NCBI GenBank assembly: GCA_003483645.1
Contig: DMYM01000424.1
Coordinates: 1-10,607 of the forward strand
Reading direction: 5' to 3'
From: Verrucomicrobiales bacterium
GTDB taxonomy: Bacteria; Verrucomicrobiota; Verrucomicrobiia; Verrucomicrobiales; Akkermansiaceae
DNA length: 10,607 bases
A program made the translations under genes and the position numbers. This document shows positions 1 to 6,332 of the stretch, in pieces. Below the pieces are notes generated by a model. The model was not told the DNA's origin. It did no database searches and saw only the letters and a list, made by a program, of their open reading frames with translations. Numbering within the stretch: the stretch's first letter is position 1; each line of letters starts with the position of its first letter.

Positions 1-260
1 TGAAGAGCCTCCGGGAAGGGGAGGTTTTCGTAGGCCATCACGAATCCCACCGCATTCCCGCCCTCGCCGCAGCCAAAGCAGCGATAGGACTGTCGGCCGG
101 GGCTGACATTAAAGGAGGGAGTCTTTTCGTTGTGAAAGGGACAGTGGGTTTTGAAGTCGGAGCCCGCCCGCTTGAGATCCAGCCCGTAGGACGAAATGAG
201 GTCCACGATGTCGGTCGCGCCGAGGACCTGTTGGACGATTTCATCTGGGATGCGGGGCAT
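1..260 (-). CDS. dnaG: DNA primase DnaG, N-terminal part (cut by the window edge)
   Basis: DnaG makes the RNA primers for replication at the fork, with DnaB helicase and single-strand binding protein. The 86 complete codons visible here cover the zinc-binding domain. It begins MPRIPDEIVQQV and carries the CHC2 zinc motif: Cys40 and His43 (in THCPFHNEKTPSF), then Cys61 and Cys64 (in YRCFGCGEGGNAVGF). This order and spacing are diagnostic of the family. The catalytic TOPRIM core and the helicase-binding C-terminus lie beyond base 1. The start is the ATG at 260-258. An in-frame GTG two codons earlier (266-264) is possible, and an in-frame stop lies just above it (275-273). An AGGA sits about 10 bases before the ATG. 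The gene diverges from the NfeD gene across a 114-bp spacer. Identity is very secure; only the start choice is slightly open. Confidence 0.96.
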   Translation of the reverse strand, partial: MPRIPDEIVQQVLGATDIVDLISSYGLDLKRAGSDFKTHCPFHNEKTPSFNVSPGRQSYRCFGCGEGGNAVGFVMAYENLPFPEAL

Positions 261-296
261 CGGCACGTCATCCTAGCGGACCCGGGGCGCTTGCCA

Positions 297-318
297 ATTC
301 ATCTGGGCGGAGATGAAT
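297..318. promoter_or_regulatory. Perfect 8-bp inverted repeat between dnaG and the NfeD gene
   Basis: ATTCATCT (297-304) and AGATGAAT (311-318) are exact reverse complements around a 6-base centre. The dyad sits in the 114-bp spacer between the divergent dnaG and NfeD genes, about 37 bp upstream of the dnaG ATG. A TTCACA on the minus strand (323-318) could be a -35 element for dnaG, but no convincing -10 follows it. The repeat could be an operator or an RNA hairpin. The sequence shows the symmetry only; the role is inferred. Confidence 0.4.
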
Positions 319-330
319 GTGAAGAGATGT

Positions 331-357
331 GATTTTCTCGCCAAGGGCATGAAAATC
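331..357. promoter_or_regulatory. Second inverted repeat (7-bp arms), upstream of the NfeD gene
   Basis: GATTTTC (331-337) and GAAAATC (351-357) are exact reverse complements separated by 13 bases, ending 17 bases before the NfeD start codon. The arms are AT-rich against a GC-rich background. The repeat could be a protein-binding dyad over the promoter or a hairpin in the 5' leader. A TATA-like stretch (361-366, TCTATA) and the ribosome-binding AGGGAG (366-371) follow immediately. If the former were the -10, the mRNA would start almost at the ATG. No function can be assigned. Confidence 0.3.
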
Positions 358-374
358 TGGTCTATAGGGAGTGC

Positions 375-2588
375 ATGAAACACGTGATTCTTGGAGTGTT
401 TGCCTTATTGGGCGTGATCGCCGTGGGGTTCGCCCAGGTGAATCCACCGATTGAGGCTTCCAACCCGGAAGCCAGCCCGGTAGAGGCTGGCGCTGAGGAG
501 AGCTACGAAGGCAAGGTGGTTGAGATTGAAGTGGGCGGGAAGAGTCTGATGGATCTCCGCCGGTTTGAGGTGTGGGCGACCACCTTGGGCCGGGTGGAGA
601 AGGAAAAGGCCCGGGCGGTGGTCTTCCGGATCGACGCTCGGGAGGGCTATCTGCCCGAGACGGAAAAACTGATGGGACAGGTGGCGAGCCTCTCGGTGCC
701 GAGCTATGCGCTGATCGAGGGGAAGGCCCTCGGAGCGGGAGCGCTTCTCGCTCTGGCCACTCGGACGATCTACATGACTCCGGAGTCTCTGATCGGGGGA
801 GCGGGCTTGTTGGCGGACGAAGACGGGGGAGACGAGGCGGAACGGCAGCAGCGTGATAGCCTGATGCTTGCCAAGATCCGTACGGTGGCCGGCAAACAGG
901 GACATGCCATGGCCCTGATCCAGGCTATGCTGGAGGCGTCTGAACAGCAGCGCCGCTTTGGTGATCTTGTCGTTCCCAAGGGGACGATCCTGACCCTGAC
1001 GGCGCAGGAGGCTGTTTCGCAGGTGGAAGGAAAAGCCCTTCTCGCTGCGGGACAGGTCAGGGACATGGCGGAACTGCTCGGGGAGGCGGGGCTGTCCGGG
1101 GCGGCAGTGGTAAAGGGAGCGCCCCAACCCGCCGCCGCCGTGAATACGCCCGCCCTTGCCGAGCTGGCGGAGGCTCCGGGGGAGGAGGCCATGGAAGAGA
1201 AGAGCCAGAACGACCTGCTCGGCAAGCTGAAGGAGGAGACCTTCGAGGGCAAGCTGGTGGTGTTGAAGGTGGGACGGGAAGATTTGATCAACAAGCAGAG
1301 CTTCAGGTTCTGGCGACGCATGCTGCGACGGGCGGAAGACGAGAAGGCGCGGGCAGTTCTCTTCGATCTCGATACTCCCGGGGGTTATGCCTACGAGACC
1401 AAGGAGATCATGTCGGAAATCACGCGCCTGAAGATTCCCTGCTACGCTTTTGTGAATGAAAACGCCCTGAGCGCAGGGGCCCTCATGTCTGTGGCGACGG
1501 ATGGAATCTACATGAGTCCGGAGGGCACAATCGGCGCTGCGGGCATCGTGAGTGGCAGCGGAGCGGAGATTGGGGACATGATGCGCAAGAAGCTCCATAG
1601 CGCCTTCGAGGCACAGATTCGCAGCGTGGCGGAGAAGAAAGGTTACGATCCCGAGCTGATCCGGGCCATGATGATTCCGGAGGACCGGGACCGGGTCTTT
1701 GGAGCGGTGGTGGTCAGGGCCGGAGAACTGCTTACTCTCACCGCCAGCGAGGCGACTTCTCTGCGGGATGGCAAGACTCTGCTGGCCAAGGCGGTGGTAG
1801 GCAGCATCGAGGAAATTGCGGAACTGGAGGGAATGGAAGGCGTTCCTATCGTGCGGGCTGAAGCCACGGCCTTTGAGAACTTCGCCTGGTGGGTGTCGAA
1901 ATGGTCGTTCCTCCTCATCCTGGTCGGCATGGCGGCCGCCTACGCTGAACTGAAGGCTCCGGGATTCGGGGTAGGCGGGGCGATCTCTCTTCTTGCCTTC
2001 GGAATGTTCTTCTTTGGGAATTACATGGCGGGCAACCTGGCGAACTACGAACTGGTGGTGCTCTTCTTCCTGGGAGTGATCCTGGTGGCGGTGGAACTCT
2101 TCCTCATCCCGGGAACGGGGGTGACGGGAATCCTGGGAGTGCTGTGTATGCTCGGGGCACTCCTTCTCGGAACGGTGGACAAGATTGACTGGAGCGACTG
2201 GAAGGTGGGCGATTTCTCGGGGGACCTCCTGGATCTGCTGCGTGGGCCGGCTCTCACCCTTGGGGCAGGTCTTCTGGGCGGCTGCATCCTGGTTCTCCTG
2301 CTCATGCGCTTCCTGCCCGATACACCCATCTTTCGTGCTCTCATCGCGAAGCAGGAACTGGCTGGTGGAGCCTCCCTTGACGATGAGGCCGCGGTGGCCG
2401 GATCCGGGAAGCGGGTGGGCTGGACCGGTGAGGCTCTCACGGACCTGCGTCCGTCCGGTAAGGCGGTTTTGTCGGGAGAGGAATTCGACGTGGTGGCGGA
2501 CGGGGCGTTCATCAGCAAAGGTGCGAAAGTGAGGGTCCTTGAACAAGACGGCATGAGGATCGTGGTGGGCGAAATCGACTCCGTATAG
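375..2588 (+). CDS. NfeD-type (1510-N-like) membrane serine protease with duplicated ClpP-fold domain
   Basis: This looks like a membrane-anchored Ser-Lys protease of the NfeD/1510-N family, which in archaeal relatives is paired with a stomatin. A signal peptide (about residues 1-21) precedes two homologous ClpP/SPPA-fold domains, about 44-247 and 290-495, related at a constant offset of 246 residues. Copy 2 has the family motifs: LDTPGG (332-337), NALSAGAL with nucleophile Ser366, and Lys406 at the expected distance. Copy 1 has DAREG for the DTPGG, Gly120 for the serine (KALGAGAL), and Gln159/Arg160 at the lysine position, so it should be inactive. Hydrophobic membrane segments fall at about 508-526, 531-552, 558-577, 582-600 and 626-645. 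A small beta-rich NfeD C-terminal (OB-fold) domain follows (about 681-735). An Ala/Pro/Glu-rich linker (about 248-285) joins the copies. AGGGAG at 366-371 supports this start. No stomatin gene is visible nearby. Family identity is strong; the inactivity of copy 1 is inferred from missing residues. Confidence 0.9.
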   Translation: MKHVILGVFALLGVIAVGFAQVNPPIEASNPEASPVEAGAEESYEGKVVEIEVGGKSLMDLRRFEVWATTLGRVEKEKARAVVFRIDAREGYLPETEKLMGQVASLSVPSYALIEGKALGAGALLALATRTIYMTPESLIGGAGLLADEDGGDEAERQQRDSLMLAKIRTVAGKQGHAMALIQAMLEASEQQRRFGDLVVPKGTILTLTAQEAVSQVEGKALLAAGQVRDMAELLGEAGLSGAAVVKGAPQPAAAVNTPALAELAEAPGEEAMEEKSQNDLLGKLKEETFEGKLVVLKVGREDLINKQSFRFWRRMLRRAEDEKARAVLFDLDTPGGYAYETKEIMSEITRLKIPCYAFVNENALSAGALMSVATDGIYMSPEGTIGAAGIVSGSGAEIGDMMRKKLHSAFEAQIRSVAEKKGYDPELIRAMMIPEDRDRVFGAVVVRAGELLTLTASEATSLRDGKTLLAKAVVGSIEEIAELEGMEGVPIVRAEATAFENFAWWVSKWSFLLILVGMAAAYAELKAPGFGVGGAISLLAFGMFFFGNYMAGNLANYELVVLFFLGVILVAVELFLIPGTGVTGILGVLCMLGALLLGTVDKIDWSDWKVGDFSGDLLDLLRGPALTLGAGLLGGCILVLLLMRFLPDTPIFRALIAKQELAGGASLDDEAAVAGSGKRVGWTGEALTDLRPSGKAVLSGEEFDVVADGAFISKGAKVRVLEQDGMRIVVGEIDSV

Positions 2589-2612
2589 GGGATCTGCCGA
2601 CCTGCCGGTTGT

Positions 2613-2634
2613 GACCAGTCTGCAGGGGCTGGTC
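2613..2634 (+). terminator. Weak stem-loop after the NfeD gene
   Basis: GACCAG (2613-2618) and CTGGTC (2629-2634) pair perfectly around a 10-base loop, starting 25 bases after the NfeD stop codon. The sequence that follows (gctgcttccttgt) is pyrimidine-rich but has no uninterrupted T run. Position suits a terminator or 3'-end stabilising hairpin, but the structure is weak. Confidence 0.25.
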
Positions 2635-2647
2635 GCTGCTTCCTTGT

Positions 2648-2667
2648 CATAACGCAAAGCAGTTATG
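2648..2667. repeat. Short inverted repeat in the low-GC spacer
   Basis: CATAAC (2648-2653) and GTTATG (2662-2667) are exact reverse complements around 8 bases. The repeat lies in the spacer 2589-2796, which is visibly richer in A and T than the flanking genes. It precedes the small open reading frame at 2797. An operator or leader hairpin is possible. No clear -35/-10 pair could be placed beside it. Confidence 0.25.
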
Positions 2668-2747
2668 GTAACCGTATTGAGAGACAAGATTGCATTGCGC
2701 AGGCGCTCATTTGAGTGAGGGTAATTAATGTCAGGAGTTTTGAATAA

Positions 2748-2760
2748 GGAACGCTGTTCC
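2748..2760. promoter_or_regulatory. GGAAC-3-GTTCC dyad upstream of the small ORF
   Basis: GGAAC (2748-2752), three bases, then GTTCC (2756-2760) form a perfect 13-bp dyad 36 bases before the ATG at 2797. It resembles LexA-type GAAC-N4-GTTC boxes, but the spacer is one base short, so an SOS assignment is not supported. It may be an operator for the small gene that follows. Confidence 0.25.
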
Positions 2761-2796
2761 CCGTCGAACAATTAACACCACACCATTTTGATTAGG

Positions 2797-2967
2797 ATGA
2801 AAATTCGCCAGAAAACCATCGAAGGAGAAAGCCGCGAACTGCTGCTCAAGGAATATTTTTTGAATGCCTATCTGATCGCTTTGCTCAAGCAGGTCGGCAA
2901 GGGAGTGCGCTGTTGCTCGGAAGAAGAAAACGAGCAGTTTGCACAACGAGTCGCCGAGCACAACTAG
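2797..2967 (+). CDS. Possible small protein, 56 residues, unknown function
   Basis: I do not recognise this protein. The frame opens MKIRQKTIEGESRELLLKEY and ends QRVAEHN before TAG. It is charged and predicted mostly helical, with an amphipathic central stretch (about residues 13-35), a Cys-Cys pair (39-40) and an acidic run after it. There is no signal peptide or membrane span. AGG directly abuts the ATG, so a canonical ribosome-binding site is absent. It lies alone between the NfeD gene and a strong stem-loop at 3006-3049, whose position suits its terminator. The only competing frame is on the opposite strand (2731-2961), with less protein-like composition. Length alone does not prove coding, so this is a candidate. 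Confidence 0.42.
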   Translation: MKIRQKTIEGESRELLLKEYFLNAYLIALLKQVGKGVRCCSEEENEQFAQRVAEHN

Positions 2968-3005
2968 GCTCGATCACGGACATACGGAGATCGCCGGATT
3001 TTCAG

Positions 3006-3049
3006 AAGCCGGCAAAGTGGCCTTGTGGGTTTGGTCGCTTTGCCGGCTT
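3006..3049. terminator. Strong 12-bp stem-loop, probable shared (bidirectional) terminator
   Basis: AAGCCGGCAAAG (3006-3017) and CTTTGCCGGCTT (3038-3049) are perfect reverse complements with a 20-base loop. The stem lies 38 bases past the end of the small plus-strand ORF and 66 bases past the end of the minus-strand methyltransferase gene, so it could end transcripts from both sides. Neither flank has a long T run: plus reads gtctgttctgg, and minus reads ctgaaaatcc. It is therefore not a textbook intrinsic terminator. The rest of 2968-3115 shows no gene. Confidence 0.5.
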
Positions 3050-3115
3050 GTCTGTTCTGGGCGGGGTGGTGCGGGGCCGCCATCAGAGAACGTGGTCTCT
3101 AGCCCGCTCCGGGGT

Positions 3116-3757
3116 TCATGGTCCCGGGGTCGACGGTGGGGGGCGCCGGAAAATCGCGATGTGCCGGTCGATCGATTTGCCCGGGGCCTCTGAAAGCTCC
3201 CGGGAGCGGGTATTGCGGTGGTCAGCGACCTTGACCGCACTCAGGTCGGTGAGTTTCCGGCAGGCCAGCTCGTGCTCCATATCGAAGTAGGATGTGATGA
3301 CAAAGAGGCCGTCATCGCTGAGCTGACGAAGTGCACCCTCGAACATGCGCCCCCAGAGGACGGGGTCGTTCCAGAAATTCTGGTGGCGCATGAAAGTGAG
3401 ATCAAAGCGCTCGCTGGATGACATGGTTGCGAGGAAGCGCTTGCCATCTTCCACATGGAATCGCGTCTGCATGTCGCTGTCCTTCACAGTCCCCCAGCGC
3501 AGGTTGGCTTCCTCGATCTCCGCCGAGCGGATATCGGCCCCCACGATTTCCAGGCGCTCTGCATCCCTGCCGAAGACATCAGCCAGCACGCCGGTCTCGT
3601 CAGCCCGGCCGCAGGCCAGGTTGAGGATGCGTTGCTCCGTCCCCGCTTTGTTCACGCCGGGGATTCCGGCGAGGGTTGTCTCAAGGGCTCTCCTGAGCAC
3701 GGACATGTCTTCCGGCAGGTCTGCGGAGTGAAAGGGCGTGTTGGGGTTGAGGGGCAC
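3116..3757 (-). CDS. Class I SAM-dependent methyltransferase, substrate unknown
   Basis: This predicted 213-residue cytosolic enzyme has a Rossmann-type methyltransferase fold. Motif I, the SAM-binding loop, is ILNLACGRADETG (44-56). The acidic residue that usually holds the SAM ribose is Asp75 in VGADIRS. Glu103-Asp104 lies at motif III, and FDLTFMRHQNFWND (118-131) occupies the motif IV region, followed by LSDDGLFVITSYF (136-148). These features identify the fold but not the substrate. The start is GTG at 3757-3755. No ATG, GTG or TTG lies in frame between it and the upstream stop (3793-3791). An AGGAGAG (3784-3778) is about 20 bases away, too far for normal use. Met18 (MSVLRRAL), preceded by GGAAG, is a plausible alternative start. 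It is divergent from the kinase gene across 92 bp. Family confidence is good; function is unassigned. Confidence 0.83.
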   Translation of the reverse strand: MPLNPNTPFHSADLPEDMSVLRRALETTLAGIPGVNKAGTEQRILNLACGRADETGVLADVFGRDAERLEIVGADIRSAEIEEANLRWGTVKDSDMQTRFHVEDGKRFLATMSSSERFDLTFMRHQNFWNDPVLWGRMFEGALRQLSDDGLFVITSYFDMEHELACRKLTDLSAVKVADHRNTRSRELSEAPGKSIDRHIAIFRRPPPSTPGP

Positions 3758-3849
3758 GACGGTGCGATTAAAAGGTTCTCTCCTCGTGATTCAAGAGTTG
3801 AGTTAGGCTCTTCATTCTGTAAGGGATCTGGGACACCGTTCCGGTCTTC
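3758..3849. promoter_or_regulatory. Divergent spacer between the methyltransferase and sugar kinase genes
   Basis: This 92-bp spacer must hold the start signals for both genes. A short dyad, AAGAG-10-CTCTT, lies around 3793-3812. A TTGAGT on the plus strand is a possible -35, but no good -10 follows at standard spacing. There is no Shine-Dalgarno motif before the kinase ATG (preceding bases ccgttccggtcttc). No transcription start is assigned. Confidence 0.3.
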
Positions 3850-4998
3850 ATGCCTAACCAAACATCCGACCAACAGCTCCTGCAGGAAACTGCCGCCCTC
3901 GTGCGCGGCATTGCCGACCAGTTCGCGATCGAGGGCCAGTATGTGCTGGCGGAAGAGGTGAAGAGCGGCCACATCAACGCGACCTACCTCGTGACCTACG
4001 AACTGGAGAACGGCGAGTGTCGGCGCTACATCCTGCAGCGCATCAACGAGGAGGTCTTCAAGAATCCCCTGGCCGTGATGCGCAACGTGGAGTGTGTGAC
4101 TTCCCACATCAACTGGAAGGTGTTGCGCAGGAAGCGGGACCTCGGGGGACAGACTCTGAACCTCTACCCGCACAAGACCGGACGCTTTTATGGTTACGGC
4201 GAGGGAGGCGGAATCTGGCGCTGTTACAACTACTTCGAGGGTTGCCGGACCCACGATGTGGTGGGGAACACCCGACAGGCCTTCGAGGCCGGGCATGCCT
4301 TTGGTGCCTTCCAGGATCTGGTCAGCGATCTGCCGCCGGACGAGATTGTGGAGACCATCCCCGATTTTCACAACACGCGACGGCGATACCAGACCCTCAT
4401 GGAGGCGGTGGAACGGGACTCCTGCGGACGGGTGGGCGAGGTGCAGATGGAACTGGAGTTCGTGCGCCGGAACGAGGATGTGATCGACCGGCTCCTCAGG
4501 CTCAGGAAGGAGGGAGACCTTCCCCTGCGCATCACCCACAACGACACTAAGATCAACAACGTTCTCTTCGATATGGAGACGGACGAAGCGGTTTGCGTGA
4601 TCGATCTCGACACGGTCATGCCGGGGCTCAGTCTCTATGACTTTGGTGACCTGGTTCGCACCGCTACAAACCCGGCCGCGGAAGATGAACGTGATCTCGG
4701 GAAGGTGGAGATGAGCATCAGGGTGTTCGAGTCCCTTGTGGAAGGCTACCTCGCCGCGGCGGGGGAAGTTCTCAACGAGGCTGAGATCGCACAAATGGCC
4801 TTTGCGGGTCGACTCATCTCAATCGAACTCGGGATGCGCTTTCTGACCGACCACCTCAATGGCGACCGCTACTTCCGTGTCCACCGGGAGAACCAGAATC
4901 TTGACCGTGCCCGGACGCAGTTGTGCCTCGCGCGGCAGATTGCGGAGCGAGAGGAGGAGATGAACAGGTTTGTGCTCAAGGTGGCCAGAGCCCGGTGA
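3850..4998 (+). CDS. Sugar kinase of the N-acetylhexosamine kinase (NahK/MdsC-like) family, phosphotransferase fold
   Basis: This 382-residue soluble protein has the aminoglycoside-phosphotransferase/choline-kinase fold. The N-lobe includes SGHINATYLVTYE (39-51), where the nucleotide-binding loop is expected, and YILQRIN (60-66). The catalytic loop ITHNDTKINNVLFD (228-241) has Asp232 as likely base and Asn237 as metal ligand. The second metal-binding segment is VIDLDTVMPG (250-259), with Asp252 and Asp254, followed by YDFGDLVRT (263-271). The HNDTKINN and IDLDTVMPG motifs match the family containing bifidobacterial N-acetylhexosamine 1-kinase and the protein annotated MdsC in mucin-desulfating bacteria. 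Such enzymes phosphorylate GlcNAc or GalNAc at C1 with ATP. The length is near the roughly 360 residues of NahK. No glycosidase, sulfatase or sugar-nucleotide gene lies alongside, so the substrate is inferred. The stop codon abuts that of the convergent rRNA methyltransferase gene. Confidence 0.85.
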   Translation: MPNQTSDQQLLQETAALVRGIADQFAIEGQYVLAEEVKSGHINATYLVTYELENGECRRYILQRINEEVFKNPLAVMRNVECVTSHINWKVLRRKRDLGGQTLNLYPHKTGRFYGYGEGGGIWRCYNYFEGCRTHDVVGNTRQAFEAGHAFGAFQDLVSDLPPDEIVETIPDFHNTRRRYQTLMEAVERDSCGRVGEVQMELEFVRRNEDVIDRLLRLRKEGDLPLRITHNDTKINNVLFDMETDEAVCVIDLDTVMPGLSLYDFGDLVRTATNPAAEDERDLGKVEMSIRVFESLVEGYLAAAGEVLNEAEIAQMAFAGRLISIELGMRFLTDHLNGDRYFRVHRENQNLDRARTQLCLARQIAEREEEMNRFVLKVARAR

Positions 4999-6267
4999 TC
5001 AGGTGTCAGTCCGCTCCAGGGTCGCCACACATTCAAGGTGCCTTGTTTGAGGGAAGAGGTCGAAAGGCTGGACTGTGCGCAGGGCGTATCCCCGGGCGTT
5101 GAACTCCTTCAGGTCGCGGATCTGGGTGGCGGGATTGCAGGAGACGTAGATTACCCGGTGCGGGGCGTAAGCGAAGAGTTGCTCCAGGAACTCCTGGCCA
5201 CAGCCCTTGCGCGGAGGATCAATCACAACCGAGGTTTCTGCAGCGGGGAATGCGATCTGCTCGAAGATGTGTTCGGCGGAAGCGGTCAGGATAGTGACAT
5301 TGTGCAGCTCGTTTTGGTTCGCATTCTGGCGGGCCCAGTCGGCCGAAGATTCGGAGACCTCCACCCCGGTCACCGCCTCGAAGTGCCGGGCGAGGGAGAG
5401 GGCGAAGAGACCGGAACCACAGTAGGCGTCCACCAGAAAGCGGCTGTCGATCGCGGCTTCCTTCGCCACATAGTCGACAAAGGCGGGAAGAATAAAGGGG
5501 TTGTTCTGGAAAAAATCGCCTGCCAGGAAGCGAAAGTTGAGCTCACCCACCCGTTCTTCCACCACTTCGCGCGGATTGGTATGAACGCCCCCGGCGGTTG
5601 CGCGGAGGAGCAAGGTCGCTCCTTTCCTGAACTTCCCCTGGGCGGCAGTCTGGTGAATGCGGGTACGCTCGACTGGCAGGGCCTCGTTGAGTTCCGGCAT
5701 TGCGATGGAACAGCGTGGCACGTCGACGACCCTGTTACGTGATCCCGCCGCCAGAAAACCGATGTTGAGATCCCGGTCAGGGCGCGGCTTCTGGAAGTGA
5801 GGCGTGATCTTGGAACGGTAGTGCCACGGCTCGGGAGAGGGAACGGGTTCTTCAATCGGGTGATCGATCCCTGCCATGTGCTGCAGGAGTTCGCCAACCT
5901 GCCGGCGCTTCCAGCGAAGCTGTTCCCGGTAGTCGAGGTGCTGGTACTGGCAGCCGCCGCAGGTGGTGAAGAGAGGACAGCGTGGCTCCTGACGACTGGG
6001 ACTGGGAGCAAGTATCTCCAGCAGGTCAGCATGCGAACAACTGGCTTCGTTCTTCCAGATGCGGGCCCGCACCCGTTCGCCGGGCAGGCAGAACGGGACG
6101 AAGACTACCCAGCCCCTCTCGCTCTGCGAGCCTGGTGGGACCGTTCTGTCGATTCGTCCCAGGCCCATTCCCAGGTTGGAAAGGGAATCGATTTCAAGTT
6201 CGATGACCTCATGGTAGGCAAAAGGTTCCGGCCTGAAGTGTTTAGGGGCTTTTGTGTTCTCGGGCAT
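4999..6267 (-). CDS. 23S rRNA (uracil-5)-methyltransferase, RumA/RlmD-type Fe-S family
   Basis: The enzyme transfers methyl from SAM to C5 of a uridine in RNA. In Escherichia coli RlmD the target is U1939 of 23S rRNA. Domains in order, numbered from the ATG: a TRAM-like RNA-binding region (about 20-88, VIELEIDSLSNLGMGLGRI onward); a [4Fe-4S] cluster with Cys97, Cys103 and Cys106 (CPLFTTCGGC) and Cys186 (VPRCSIAM); and the methyltransferase domain. That domain has FFQNN (252-256), the SAM loop VDAYCGSGLFAL (279-290), DPPRKG (350-355), nucleophile Cys377 in VSCNPAT, and general base Glu412 in RHLECV. All catalytic and cluster residues are present. The start is ATG at 6267; an in-frame GTG at 6279 would add MHER. 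Neither has a Shine-Dalgarno motif. The cluster favours the RlmD/RlmC side of the family over TrmA, but the exact target base cannot be read from sequence. Confidence 0.92.
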   Translation of the reverse strand: MPENTKAPKHFRPEPFAYHEVIELEIDSLSNLGMGLGRIDRTVPPGSQSERGWVVFVPFCLPGERVRARIWKNEASCSHADLLEILAPSPSRQEPRCPLFTTCGGCQYQHLDYREQLRWKRRQVGELLQHMAGIDHPIEEPVPSPEPWHYRSKITPHFQKPRPDRDLNIGFLAAGSRNRVVDVPRCSIAMPELNEALPVERTRIHQTAAQGKFRKGATLLLRATAGGVHTNPREVVEERVGELNFRFLAGDFFQNNPFILPAFVDYVAKEAAIDSRFLVDAYCGSGLFALSLARHFEAVTGVEVSESSADWARQNANQNELHNVTILTASAEHIFEQIAFPAAETSVVIDPPRKGCGQEFLEQLFAYAPHRVIYVSCNPATQIRDLKEFNARGYALRTVQPFDLFPQTRHLECVATLERTDT

Positions 6268-6332
6268 TCGTTCGTGCACTTCAGGTTGCCAGAGGGGAAT
6301 CGAACGAATACAATGTGCTGCAATTTGTCATA
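6268..6332. promoter_or_regulatory. Short divergent spacer with AT-rich promoter-like bases
   Basis: This 65-bp spacer separates the rRNA methyltransferase (minus) from the secreted protein (plus). On the minus strand, ATGACA at about 6335-6330 followed by TATTCG 15 bases later is a possible weak promoter for the methyltransferase. On the plus strand, CATAAT (6329-6334) resembles a -10 but overlaps the first ATG. If used, it would favour the ATG at 6339 and a nearly leaderless mRNA. All of this is speculative. Confidence 0.22.

Noticed and set aside
2748..2760. A possible SOS (LexA) box
   Set aside because: The GAAC/GTTC half-sites are separated by three bases, not the four of the Bacillus-type box, and no DNA-repair gene follows.
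405..2771. A 788-codon open frame on the minus strand opposite the NfeD gene
   Set aside because: It is the antisense of a gene with clear protease motifs, membrane spans and signal peptide. Its own translation is His/Arg/Gln-rich with no recognisable domain, as expected of a shadow in GC-rich DNA.
2731..2961. A 76-codon minus-strand frame opposite the small ORF at 2797
   Set aside because: It is Phe/Leu-rich without a plausible membrane topology or motif. The plus-strand frame has a more protein-like, charged helical composition. Neither is proven.
3652..4794. A 380-codon open frame on the minus strand across the sugar kinase gene
   Set aside because: It is antisense to strongly conserved kinase motifs and overlaps the start of the methyltransferase gene. 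No domain is visible.
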